A DNA stretch of 51,797 nt, taken from contig JAGZLX010000003.1 in assembly GCA_018364485.1 (NCBI GenBank), positions 1 through 51,797 on the forward strand. The letters run 5' to 3'. The position numbers were made by a program, and so were the translations under genes. The DNA is from Granulicatella adiacens. Lineage in GTDB: Bacteria; Bacillota; Bacilli; Lactobacillales; Aerococcaceae. Of this stretch, positions 7,472 through 15,040 are shown in pieces. Every line of letters begins with the position of its first letter. Position 1 is the stretch's first letter. Under the pieces are notes generated by a model that worked only from the letters and a program-made list of their open reading frames with translations, was not told the DNA's origin and searched no databases.

Positions 7472-7819
7472 ATGAGCAAATTAATCGAAGAATTAACTCA
7501 AGAACAATTACGTTCAGATATCCCTTCATTCCGTCCTGGTGACACTGTACGTGTTCACGCTAAGGTTGTTGAAGGAACTCGCGAACGTATCCAAATCTTC
7601 GAAGGCGTTGTTATCAAACGTCGTGGTGCTGGCATCAGCGAAACTTACACAGTACGTAAAGTTTCTAACGGTGTTGGTGTGGAACGTACATTCCCATTAC
7701 ACACTCCACGTGTAGCACAAATCGAAGTAGTTCGTTACGGTAAAGTTCGTCGTGCTAAATTATACTACCTACGTAACTTACGTGGTAAAGCAGCACGTAT
7801 CCAAGAACGTCGTCGTTAA
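7472..7819 (+). CDS. rplS: 50S ribosomal protein L19
   Basis: L19 sits at the interface of the large and small subunits. The 115-aa protein begins MSKLIEELTQEQLRSDIP and contains RIQIFEGVVIKRRGAGI and the C-terminal RRAKLYYLRNLRGKAARI, all typical. An in-frame ATG at 7448 is excluded because it would read through the ribosome binding site GGAAGGAG (7457-7464). It has its own promoter, a structured leader and a strong terminator. In most Firmicutes it follows trmD directly; here arsR lies between them. Confidence 0.98.
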   Translation: MSKLIEELTQEQLRSDIPSFRPGDTVRVHAKVVEGTRERIQIFEGVVIKRRGAGISETYTVRKVSNGVGVERTFPLHTPRVAQIEVVRYGKVRRAKLYYLRNLRGKAARIQERRR

Positions 7820-7830
7820 TAGAAACACAA

Positions 7831-7859
7831 AAAGCCTTGATTTATCAAGGCTTTTTCTT
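7831..7859. terminator. Terminator after rplS, possibly bidirectional
   Basis: Stem AAAGCCTTGA (7831-7840) and TCAAGGCTTT (7845-7854), T run on the plus strand. On the minus strand CTTTTTGTGTTT follows, so it may also serve the converging gene that ends at 7950. Confidence 0.9.
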
Positions 7860-7949
7860 TTTGTCTATTTTTCTGTAGTTTGATATTTGGGGGAGAAAAT
7901 TGATTTGGGGAGCGAATAGGGAGCAAGCTATTACGAAAATACTACTAAG

Positions 7950-9506
7950 CTAACTTGCTTGCTGTTCTAAAGCCAGTGTTTGGTTATATTCAAGAGCCAA
8001 CATAGTTTTTGTGAAATCAGCTGTAGGATCTAATTCTTCTACTAACTCTTCGATATCATTTATCGGTATACGGAAAAATTCTTTACGATAGTTCACTTTA
8101 TTTACACGATTATTAGTTAGACGTTGATGCAATGTGTATTCTAGACCTACAGCATCATCACTAAAGATAAATGCATGAACATCAAACTTAAATGGTACAG
8201 AAGCGCTACCGAGTTCATCAATACGGTCTTGAGGCTCGAGTCGTCGTGTCATACCAATTTTGAATACATCATCACCAAATGAACCTTTATTTGAAATGAT
8301 ATAAACGTAGCCAGCTTTACCATTGGATAGAGTTGCGATACTTTCTTTTTGGTTTTCAAGTTCTGCCATCTGTTGTTCTAATTCAGTGATACGAGCCTTT
8401 AACTGTTCGAGTTTAGTGTCGTCTGTTTCTGATTTAAGCAATTCATTTGTTCTTTGTAATTCTACTGTGAATTTACTTTCTTCACGTTCTATCTTTTTAC
8501 GTTCAGCCTCAAGTGCCTTTCTTTCTTCAGCTTCTTGTTTCATTTGTTCTCGGATAAGACGTTGTTCTTCTTTTTCACGTTCACGCTTTACATAATATTT
8601 GTATTCTATCTCTACTAATTCGGTATAGAAACCTTGAATGCTTAATAAAAATTTTGTAAGGGTTGGAAGTATGCTTTGGTTTCCTTTTCCAGCAATAACG
8701 AGATATTTTTCAATTAATTCATTTACTTGTTCTTTTGCTTCGTTCAGTGTTCCGTATCTTAAATTACTTATAATAAGTTCAATTTCGGATTGCAACCCTA
8801 ATACGATTAAGTTGTAAATTGTTTGATTTGCCTTAGTGGTGTAACGTGATGAAAATTCATCAAGTGTAATTCTAATTTCTTTTTTTACACCATTTGCTAG
8901 TGAACGAAGTTGCTTTGAATTATCAGAATTTTTGTGTAGATTGATTATTGAATTTAGTAATTCATTATTGTTTAGGTTATTGATGATTTCTTCGATATAT
9001 TCTGTAATGCTATTTGTGTCTAATTTGATATATGTAGAGCTTTCTTTTAAAGTTTTGATTGCCATAGCCTCTGAGCGATTTTGTTTTACTATTCTTTCGC
9101 ACTTAGCAATTTCCTTATTTAGTTTTTCTAATTCATCTTTTTTCATCGTGAGATTTGCTGTAGATTCTTCTAACGAAGAGAGAATATCGAGGGCTTCTTG
9201 ATTAGCTTTTTCAATTATAGAATTTTTTTCGTTTTCTCCTTCTTCAGTAAACTCCTTGAGAATATTAGTATGTAATTCTTCTTGATTATCTAAATCAGCA
9301 TTTATCTTCTCTAATCTTTCTTTAGCTAATTCAATTGAATTGTATGTTTCAAGTATAGGTTCTATTAAAGCTTGCTGTTCATTAATCAATTTATAATGCT
9401 TAATGAGTAGGAATATGGCGATGGGTATCGGTATTATAAAAATAGATAATGCACTAACGATTGAGATAAAGAATGTTCGATAAATAAAGGGTAGTTTGTT
9501 TTCCAT
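7950..9506 (-). CDS. DUF4041 and GIY-YIG (T5orf172/Mug113-like) domain protein
   Basis: This 518-aa protein has a hydrophobic N-terminal segment (about 9-33, one or two membrane passes), a long coiled coil (about 45-155), and a central DUF4041-like region. A highly charged helix full of Glu, Arg and Lys (about 300-390) follows, then a GIY-YIG-type nuclease domain from residue 399. The nuclease motifs visible are GYVYI (399-403), KIGMTRR (from 416) and Glu456 in GLEYTLH. Similar proteins occur on phages, prophages and in defence regions; their role is not settled. It stands alone, converges on rplS and is richer in A+T than its neighbours, which suggests acquisition. Start: ATG with GAAAGG nine bases upstream. 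Family placement is confident; function is open. Confidence 0.85.
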   Translation of the reverse strand: MENKLPFIYRTFFISIVSALSIFIIPIPIAIFLLIKHYKLINEQQALIEPILETYNSIELAKERLEKINADLDNQEELHTNILKEFTEEGENEKNSIIEKANQEALDILSSLEESTANLTMKKDELEKLNKEIAKCERIVKQNRSEAMAIKTLKESSTYIKLDTNSITEYIEEIINNLNNNELLNSIINLHKNSDNSKQLRSLANGVKKEIRITLDEFSSRYTTKANQTIYNLIVLGLQSEIELIISNLRYGTLNEAKEQVNELIEKYLVIAGKGNQSILPTLTKFLLSIQGFYTELVEIEYKYYVKREREKEEQRLIREQMKQEAEERKALEAERKKIEREESKFTVELQRTNELLKSETDDTKLEQLKARITELEQQMAELENQKESIATLSNGKAGYVYIISNKGSFGDDVFKIGMTRRLEPQDRIDELGSASVPFKFDVHAFIFSDDAVGLEYTLHQRLTNNRVNKVNYRKEFFRIPINDIEELVEELDPTADFTKTMLALEYNQTLALEQQAS

Positions 9507-9762
9507 AAAGTTATTCCTTTCACAATAAAATTGATTATTTTCCTATATCAATCACTATTAAGGTATAGGTGTATAAATGTAAAACTATTTTCTATGTATT
9601 ATGGTAGTTGCTATCAAAGAGATAATCAGTGCTGCATCTATCTTTATGTACTTGGCTATTATACCACTCCCGCTTTTAAAACCAAATATAATTTTGTATA
9701 TATTTTAACAAATCACGAAAAATACTGGCTTTTGCCAGTCTCTTTTTTATGTAAAAAATAAT
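9507..9762. other. Noncoding AT-rich gap with an orphan terminator
   Basis: There is no convincing gene here. A plus-strand terminator, ACTGGC (9724-9729) and GCCAGT (9734-9739) with CTCTTTTTT after it, has no plus-strand gene before it back to rplS. This suggests that a gene was lost or displaced when the DUF4041 gene arrived. The 76-codon frame at 9531 runs through this terminator and has no ribosome binding site, so I do not call it. Confidence 0.5.
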
Positions 9763-9777
9763 TTAGAATAATTCTAA
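9763..9777. promoter_or_regulatory. Perfect 7-1-7 palindrome resembling a PerR box
   Basis: TTAGAAT-A-ATTCTAA matches the PerR box layout TTATAAT-N-ATTATAA with one symmetric change. It lies eight bases ahead of the -35 of the efflux ATPase promoter. A PerR gene is present at 40506. PerR control of related iron-efflux ATPases is known in Bacillus, Listeria and group A streptococci. Confidence 0.6.
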
Positions 9778-9785
9778 GATATCGC

Positions 9786-9815
9786 TTGACATATGAATAC
9801 CTGTTCATGTATGAT
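9786..9815 (+). promoter_or_regulatory. Promoter of the efflux ATPase
   Basis: TTGACA (9786-9791), 18-base spacer, TATGAT (9810-9815). The spacer is filled by an ArsR/SmtB-type operator. Confidence 0.75.
9791..9810. promoter_or_regulatory. ArsR/SmtB-type operator
   Basis: TGAATA-CC-TGTTCA (9794-9807), extended outward as ATA/TGT, fits the TGAAYA-N2-TRTTCA core of operators bound by SmtB, CzrA and relatives. It lies between the -35 and -10 boxes, so bound repressor would block polymerase. The ArsR gene at 6958 is the obvious candidate partner. Confidence 0.65.
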
Positions 9816-9847
9816 GTGTTTAACAAGAAAGAGTGAGGGGAGATATC

Positions 9848-11857
9848 ATGGATTTCAAAGAACTAACACATAACCTAAAACATAAATTTGACCACTTATT
9901 CAATAAAGAAAATTCTCATGAAGGAGAAACATGCCAAGATCATTACTTACATGATGAAGAGCACCATCATGAACATGGGCATCATCACGGTCATGACCAC
10001 GATGATAGTAAAGCAGTTATCTTTTATATTGCAGGGCTCGTCCTTTACATTATCGGGATGGTTCTTCATTTTATGGGGAACGGGATTGCGAATATTTTAT
10101 TCATTCTAACGTTATTCTTATCTGGTTACCATGTAACAATGGAAGGTATTGAAGATACGATTGAACGTAGCAAGAAGAAAGGGAAGTTCCAACCGAATGT
10201 GCATATTCTAATGACGCTTGCGGCAGTTGGCGCAGTGTTGATTGGAAATGCAGAAGAAGGAGCTTTACTCATTCTGATTTTTGCGGGAGCACACTTCCTT
10301 GAAGAATACGTTGAAGAGAAAAGCCGTAAGTCTCTAACAGCCTTATTACAAATGAATCCAACGCAAGCTCGTCTGATTCAAGAAAACGGAGAAGTCGTTG
10401 TCGTTGAAGTGACTAGCTTAAAAGTTGGAGATACTTTAGAAGTATTGCACGGCGATCAAGTGCCAATCGATGGAGTCATCACAAAAGGGTTAACTTCGAT
10501 TGATGAAGCCACTATTACAGGCGAAAGCATGCCTCGTTCAAAAGGTGAGGGAGATGAAGTGTTCGCGAGTACAGTGAACTTATCAAGCCGTATCGAGATG
10601 CGCGTAACTGCAGCAAGTACGGATACAGTCTTTGCGAAAATCATGAAGGTTGTGGAAAATGCACAACATTCAATGAATAAACAAGCAACCTTTATTCAAA
10701 AGATTGAACCAATTTATGTCAACATCGTTTTAATCGTTTGGCCAATCTTCCTATTGTTTGGATACTTCCTTATGGGATGGGATTTAAATACAACACTTTA
10801 TCGTGGAATGGTATACCTTATTGGGGTGTCTCCATGTGCGTTAGCAGCGAGTGCCGTTCCAGCAACTTTAGCAGCGATGTCTCGTTTATCTAAAATGGGA
10901 ATTTTAGCAAAAGGTGGAGCAGCCATCTCTCAATTACAAGACTTACGCGTGATTTCATTTGATAAAACAGGTACTTTAACAAAAGGAACTCCAGAGTTAA
11001 CAGATTACTGGTTTGAAGACGAAACAATGATTCCAGCTGTGGTTGCGATGGAAAAACAATCGACACACCCACTGGCCCAAGCAGTTGTTCAAAGATTTAA
11101 TGAATGGGCAGTACTTGAAGAAGAAATTGAAGTGGAAGTACTTGTCGGACAAGGTGTTCGAAGTGTCGTTCGAAACGAAGAAATCCATATTATTAAACCA
11201 CTGGACACCGTTGACTGCTCTATGGAAGTTGCTTCTCGCATGCAAGAATGGGCAAGCGAAGGCAAGACAGTTGTAACGGTTGTGAAAGATAATAGAATTG
11301 TTGGTTTGATGGCATTTATGGACCTGCCAAATGAAGCTTCCAAAGCGGTGCTCGATTACTTCAAGAGTCAACAGGTGCATACAACAATGATCACAGGGGA
11401 TTCAAGAGAAACGGCTGAAATGATTGGGATGAAGCTTGGAGTACAAGAAGTTGTTGCCAATGTATTGCCTGAAGAAAAATTAGAAAAGATTCAGTCTCAA
11501 AAAGAACGCTATGGATTAACAGCGATGGTGGGGGATGGCGTGAATGATGCGCCAGCTCTTGCGACAGCAGACGTCGGTATTGCGATGGGAAATGGGACAG
11601 ATATTGCGATTGAAACAAGTGATATCGTCATCATGAAAAACGACTTACAAAAACTCGTTTCAGCGCATAAGATTAGTAAGAAATTACATCGTGTGATTTT
11701 AGAAAATATGATTTTTGCGATGTCAATCGTTGTGATGCTCCTAGTCCTTAACTTCTTTGGATTAACAAACATCGGCTGGGGAGTTATGTTACATGAAGGA
11801 AGTACGATTTTAGTACTCTTAAACGGACTACGCTTACTCGCACCAATAGAAGAATAA
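9848..11857 (+). CDS. P1B-4-type metal-efflux ATPase (Fe/Co exporter, PfeT/PmtA-like)
   Basis: This ATP-driven exporter has TGES (224-227), DKTGT (372-376, phosphorylated Asp372), a His-Pro pair in STHPLA (407-408) and GDGVND (562-567). The metal-site motifs are SPC (328-330) in place of CPC, and HEGST (649-653) in the last helix. This pair marks subgroup P1B-4, whose members export Fe(II) or Co(II) more than zinc or cadmium. The N-terminus has no CxxC metal domain but a His-rich stretch (about 32-51, including HEHGHHHGHDH). The in-frame GTG at 9833 overlaps the ribosome binding site GAGGGGAG, so the ATG at 9848 is used. The promoter carries ArsR- and PerR-type sites. The ATPase class is certain and the subgroup likely; the exact metal is not shown. 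Confidence 0.93.
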   Translation: MDFKELTHNLKHKFDHLFNKENSHEGETCQDHYLHDEEHHHEHGHHHGHDHDDSKAVIFYIAGLVLYIIGMVLHFMGNGIANILFILTLFLSGYHVTMEGIEDTIERSKKKGKFQPNVHILMTLAAVGAVLIGNAEEGALLILIFAGAHFLEEYVEEKSRKSLTALLQMNPTQARLIQENGEVVVVEVTSLKVGDTLEVLHGDQVPIDGVITKGLTSIDEATITGESMPRSKGEGDEVFASTVNLSSRIEMRVTAASTDTVFAKIMKVVENAQHSMNKQATFIQKIEPIYVNIVLIVWPIFLLFGYFLMGWDLNTTLYRGMVYLIGVSPCALAASAVPATLAAMSRLSKMGILAKGGAAISQLQDLRVISFDKTGTLTKGTPELTDYWFEDETMIPAVVAMEKQSTHPLAQAVVQRFNEWAVLEEEIEVEVLVGQGVRSVVRNEEIHIIKPLDTVDCSMEVASRMQEWASEGKTVVTVVKDNRIVGLMAFMDLPNEASKAVLDYFKSQQVHTTMITGDSRETAEMIGMKLGVQEVVANVLPEEKLEKIQSQKERYGLTAMVGDGVNDAPALATADVGIAMGNGTDIAIETSDIVIMKNDLQKLVSAHKISKKLHRVILENMIFAMSIVVMLLVLNFFGLTNIGWGVMLHEGSTILVLLNGLRLLAPIEE

Positions 11858-11861
11858 AAGA

Positions 11862-11914
11862 AAAAGCAGAACTCGGACGCAGAGAAATAAGATTGTCCAA
11901 GTTCTGCTTTTTTT
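11862..11914. terminator. Bidirectional terminator between converging genes
   Basis: A long stem with one mismatch (AAAAGCAGAACTCGGAC, 11862-11878, with 11895-11911) is followed by T runs in both directions. It serves the ATPase gene on the plus strand and the small gene on the minus strand. Confidence 0.85.
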
Positions 11915-11924
11915 GCACTTGTAA

Positions 11925-12200
11925 TCACGCTTGTTCAAAACAAACGCGGTATGAATCGCTGGTTGGAATAAGTTCTAGCGGCACATTTGTCCGGTAAATA
12001 CTATATTCAGGGAATTGCTCTAAAAACATTACAAAGTTATTAGGGTAAACACTCAACATCTTCGTAAATACATTATCTTGATCAATGATGACCGTTTTAA
12101 TCTCACTAACATCTTTTACCCAAGGTGTCTCCACATGGAAATAACTTCCCGGTGCAATATGGTACTCATATTTCAAAATTGTGATTGATTGGTCTAACAT
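11925..12200 (-). CDS. Hypothetical protein, 91 aa
   Basis: I do not recognise this protein. It begins MLDQSITILKYEYHIAPGSY, is soluble and mildly acidic, and has a single cysteine near the C-terminus. A longer frame reaches 12278, but the ATG at 12200 has GGAGGG seven bases upstream, whereas the longer start has no ribosome binding site. It converges on the ATPase gene and shares its terminator. It is probably a real small gene, judging from the good ribosome binding site and the terminator. Confidence 0.7.
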   Translation of the reverse strand: MLDQSITILKYEYHIAPGSYFHVETPWVKDVSEIKTVIIDQDNVFTKMLSVYPNNFVMFLEQFPEYSIYRTNVPLELIPTSDSYRVCFEQA

Positions 12201-12397
12201 CAAAATCCCTCCATTCATTACATCTAAAGTATAGTTGAAATGAATGCGTTTTACAAATATATGTTCACGGATGAGCAAAAACTCCTGAAAAAATCGCCGA
12301 AAAGCAAATTTTATTTATGAAAGACGTCATTTTTTCATAAAAGAAAAGCCTTTAAATCAGAAAATTAGTAAATTCAGCCCACAGAGGGAACAATTTG

Positions 12398-12406
12398 TGA
12401 TATAAT
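12398..12406 (+). promoter_or_regulatory. Extended -10 promoter
   Basis: TGATATAAT (12398-12406) is an extended -10 with no clear -35, 57 bases before the DUF2187-like gene. Confidence 0.5.
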
Positions 12407-12463
12407 AAATTTGATAAGTGTGTAGTGTAGGATTTTGGCCAGGCGTGAAAAGAGGCGAAAGCA

Positions 12464-12808
12464 ATGGCGAAACGTGTCACGAAAGATGTCAAGAGTACTG
12501 TTGAAACGGAACTTCGAAAAGGAACGAGCAAATCGAGAATCGCGCATTTGTTAGGGGTCTCCTATGATGAAGGAGTTCGTATTATTTTGCAGGTAAAAGA
12601 ATCGATTCGTCCGGAAGTCGGCAATCGCATTCGATTTACTTTTAGAGAACAAGAAATGATTGGGATTATCTATAAATTATTGGCGAATAGTGCCATCGTT
12701 GTGATTGACTGGAATGCATCCAATACTTGCATGAAAGATATTTGTGAATCGCGAACGGTTGTTAATTTCAAAGATATTGTAGAATTTTTACCACTTGAAG
12801 AAGAATAA
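12464..12808 (+). CDS. DUF2187-like protein with an N-terminal helix-turn-helix-like segment
   Basis: The 114-aa protein has two parts. Residues 1-50 include a short helical unit, LRKGTSKSRIAHLLGVSYDE, that reads like a helix-turn-helix. From about 52 to the end it resembles the small DUF2187 beta-barrel family (VGNRIRFTFREQEMIGII, then NSAIVVIDW and TVVNFKDIVEF). Function is unknown. The ribosome binding site is AGAGGCGA. The gene is a single unit with its own promoter and terminator. Confidence 0.8.
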   Translation: MAKRVTKDVKSTVETELRKGTSKSRIAHLLGVSYDEGVRIILQVKESIRPEVGNRIRFTFREQEMIGIIYKLLANSAIVVIDWNASNTCMKDICESRTVVNFKDIVEFLPLEEE

Positions 12809-12813
12809 AGGTT

Positions 12814-12846
12814 AGGTTCATGGCGAATTGTCATGAGCCTTTTTTT
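12814..12846 (+). terminator. Terminator
   Basis: AGGTTCATG (12814-12822) pairs with CATGAGCCT (12832-12840) with one G-T pair, followed by a T run. Confidence 0.85.
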
Positions 12847-12879
12847 ATTTGTGTGCTTTCTAATTGCCCGCCTTTAAAG

Positions 12880-12885
12880 TATAAT
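12880..12885 (+). promoter_or_regulatory. -10 box that rules out an upstream start
   Basis: TATAAT at 12880-12885 overlaps the first in-frame ATG (12884), so that ATG cannot be in the transcript. A weak -35 (TTTCTA, 12857-12862) lies 17 bases upstream. Confidence 0.5.
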
Positions 12886-12913
12886 GGAAAAGTATAAGAC
12901 AGGGGTGAAGTTT

Positions 12914-13807
12914 ATGAGCGAGGAAAAGAAACAACTAGAAGTACTTTCAGAAGAAGAATTCGAAACGTTTGTGGAGAATGCCATCGATGCTTTTGAAGAA
13001 AAAGTACAGAAGAATGAGTATATAGATGAGATTGAAGAGTTTTTCCAATTGCTTGAGAAGGCGAATCGGTGGGACGACCTCACCTATTATATTGAAGAGG
13101 ACCAATTGGAATTCCCAACAGAAGCCAGTTATTGGTTGTGGAAAATTAAAGTAGCGATTCAAAATGAGCAATTTAAACAAGTAGAGGCTTGGCTGGTTCA
13201 CGAAAATGTGATTGCGGCACTTGGAATGGATAAGGTTCTAGAGTGTACACTGCTATGCGAAAAGGAAAAGAATCGTTTTACGCAAGCAGAAGTCGAAAAG
13301 CTACAACAATTAAGTGAACGTTTGAAAAAAGACGAGCCATTGACCGAAGAGCAGAATGACTATATGGCAACAACCTTGATGTTGATGCAAACACCATTGA
13401 AATGGACCGTTATAGAAGCCTTTCTGATGAGCCCTTTGACACAACTGTTTTGGAAAGGGTTCTTAATAGAATGTTGGTTAACGGATCGGAAGACTTCAAA
13501 GATTCGATACTATGATGCGTTTAGCGAAAAGGTGGTCGAAGTCGATCAATCAGAAGTGGTTTCGGTCTATGATCATCCAGTATTTGTAGAAATTGAACGA
13601 CTGATTGATACGCAAAACGCTTTGGAAGAAGAGATGAAAGAGCTGTTATTGCAAAAGGCGCAATCTGATTTTCTTCGCGTTAGTCCGTTTGTGGACCGTT
13701 ATTTCAGCGATGGAGCTGAGTGGTTAGAAGCGCAACTGCAACGAGAGAATTTATTATTAAGCTTGTACGAGAATGATGAGACATTTATTCGTACTTTGAA
13801 GGCATAG
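12914..13807 (+). CDS. Hypothetical acidic helical protein, 297 aa
   Basis: I do not recognise a named family. The protein begins MSEEKKQLEVLSEEEFETFV, is rich in Glu and Leu, and is predicted by eye to be almost all helical. Repeated units (for example EEFFQLLEKANRWDDLTYYI and WLWKIKVAIQNEQFKQVEAW) look like TPR-type pairs. There is no signal peptide. The start at 12914 has GGGGTGAAG upstream; the earlier ATG at 12884 lies in the -10 box. The cold shock gene follows 58 bases downstream behind a -10-like TATAAT (13834-13839). Confidence 0.85.
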   Translation: MSEEKKQLEVLSEEEFETFVENAIDAFEEKVQKNEYIDEIEEFFQLLEKANRWDDLTYYIEEDQLEFPTEASYWLWKIKVAIQNEQFKQVEAWLVHENVIAALGMDKVLECTLLCEKEKNRFTQAEVEKLQQLSERLKKDEPLTEEQNDYMATTLMLMQTPLKWTVIEAFLMSPLTQLFWKGFLIECWLTDRKTSKIRYYDAFSEKVVEVDQSEVVSVYDHPVFVEIERLIDTQNALEEEMKELLLQKAQSDFLRVSPFVDRYFSDGAEWLEAQLQRENLLLSLYENDETFIRTLKA

Positions 13808-13865
13808 TTTCGGTGTAATGAGAAAAAACACAGTATAATAAAGGTACATTAAAGGGGGAGTTCAC

Positions 13866-14078
13866 ATGGAAAGTGGAATTGTAAAATGGTTTAACAACGA
13901 AAAAGGGTATGGATTTATCAAAAATACAAAAACGGACGAAGATATTTTTGTGCATTTCACAGGAATCGCACAAGAAGGATTCAAGTCGTTGAATGAAGGC
14001 CAAAAGGTGACTTTTGAAATTACAAGAGGAGCACATGGCGTTCAGGCGACGCATGTGGTCGTTGTCGGAAATGATTAA
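13866..14078 (+). CDS. csp: Cold shock protein, CspA family
   Basis: This 70-aa single-strand nucleic-acid-binding beta-barrel acts as an RNA chaperone. RNP1 is KGYGFIKN and RNP2 is DIFVHFTGI. Usual CspA members have KGFGFI and VFVHFSAI, so this one carries Tyr and Thr variants. The start has GGGGGAG upstream. Its last codons overlap the start of the RNase H gene (ATG at 14071), which links the two by translational coupling. Confidence 0.93.
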   Translation: MESGIVKWFNNEKGYGFIKNTKTDEDIFVHFTGIAQEGFKSLNEGQKVTFEITRGAHGVQATHVVVVGND

Positions 14079-14475
14079 AGTCTTTACAGACGCGGCCGTG
14101 AATGGAAATCCAGGAGACGTAGGATTGGGAGTACTCGTGCTAAAAGATGGCGAACAATTGCCGTTTAAGATTTCTGTGGAAGAAAAAATGGATAATCATT
14201 TAGCGGAATTCACAGCCATTAATTGGGCGTTAGGTTGGTTGTTAGAGGAAGGGTATCAGGAAGAACTAATCTTCATGCATACCGATTCCAAGGTGACCGC
14301 TGATGCCATTTCAAAAAGATATACGAAAAAAGAATCGAATCGAATCATTTTAAAGGAAATCCAGAATAAACTGAAAGACTTCTCGCAATTATTTGTAAAG
14401 TGGATTCCTGAAAGTGAAAACAAGGGTGCAGATCAATTAGCAAGACAAGCCCTCCAACAAACGATTGGAAAGTAG
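14071..14475 (+). CDS. RNase HI-family protein
   Basis: The enzyme cuts the RNA strand of RNA-DNA hybrids. The 134-aa protein has all four active-site acids of RNase HI: Asp7 (VFTDAAV), Glu46 (HLAEFTAI), Asp72 (MHTDSKV) and Asp121 (GADQLAR). It is the short Gram-positive type without the basic handle region of E. coli RnhA. The frame is open to 14014, but that part reads the end of csp in another frame. The first sensible start is the ATG at 14071, which overlaps the csp stop by eight bases and has only a weak ribosome binding site. Confidence 0.9.
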   Translation: MIKVFTDAAVNGNPGDVGLGVLVLKDGEQLPFKISVEEKMDNHLAEFTAINWALGWLLEEGYQEELIFMHTDSKVTADAISKRYTKKESNRIILKEIQNKLKDFSQLFVKWIPESENKGADQLARQALQQTIGK

Positions 14476-14490
14476 TAAAGGAGCAATGAA

Positions 14491-14754
14491 ATGAACGAAA
14501 AAACACTCTATTTTAGTAGCTTATGTCCAGATACCGTACCGTTTAAAGTGGCAATGGAAAGACTGGGCGTAACAGCACGTGAAGTGGATATTACAGCAAG
14601 TATGAGAAATTTAAAAGAATTCTTGAGATTACGAGATAATGAAGAAGTATTTACTCCACGTAAAGAACAGGGAATGGTGGGAGTTCCATGTCTTGTCTCT
14701 GGTGGAGACTATATTTTTGAAGTGAGTGACCTCGAAGAAAGGTTTGCCAAGTAG
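14491..14754 (+). CDS. Glutaredoxin-like protein
   Basis: This 87-aa thioredoxin-fold protein has CPDT at the place of the glutaredoxin CPYC/CGFS motif (YFSSLCPDTVPFKVAMERLG), then GMVGVPCLV, where the cis-proline (VP) is kept. With only one cysteine in the active-site motif it cannot form the usual CxxC disulfide, although a second cysteine follows the cis-proline. The ribosome binding site is AAAGGAG. The next gene starts at a GTG that overlaps its stop by one base. Confidence 0.8.
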   Translation: MNEKTLYFSSLCPDTVPFKVAMERLGVTAREVDITASMRNLKEFLRLRDNEEVFTPRKEQGMVGVPCLVSGGDYIFEVSDLEERFAK

Positions 14755-15035
14755 TGGAAGAGTTAAAGAATAACGTCATTCCACTGTACTTTTTGGGGAT
14801 GAATGGGCTGCTATTTGTATTGATGGGCTTTGATAAATTATGTGCTGTCATGAAAAAGTGGCGCGTTCCAGAAAAAACATTGCTTGGGATTGGTTTATTT
14901 GGTGGAGGTTTTGGTGGACTACTTGGGTTAGTGATTTTTAACCATAAAAAGCGAAAACACTATTTTATGTGGACATTCCTCTTGAATATTGCAATTTGGG
15001 GAATCCTTTATTATAGTTTATGGCTTAGAAAGTAG
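14754..15035 (+). CDS. DUF1294 family membrane protein
   Basis: The 93-aa protein has three hydrophobic segments and the family core MGFDKLCAVMKKWRVPEKTLL followed by a glycine-rich helix (GGGFGGLLG) and HKKRKHYF. The start is GTG (TAGTG overlap with the preceding stop), with GAAAGG upstream. Function is unknown. It is part of a tightly packed run from csp to the DUF1275 gene. Confidence 0.88.
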   Translation: MEELKNNVIPLYFLGMNGLLFVLMGFDKLCAVMKKWRVPEKTLLGIGLFGGGFGGLLGLVIFNHKKRKHYFMWTFLLNIAIWGILYYSLWLRK

Positions 15036-15040
15036 GACTC

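Noticed and set aside
9531..9761. 76-codon frame on the plus strand
   Set aside because: It has no ribosome binding site, runs through an intrinsic terminator and has an odd Cys/Tyr-rich composition.
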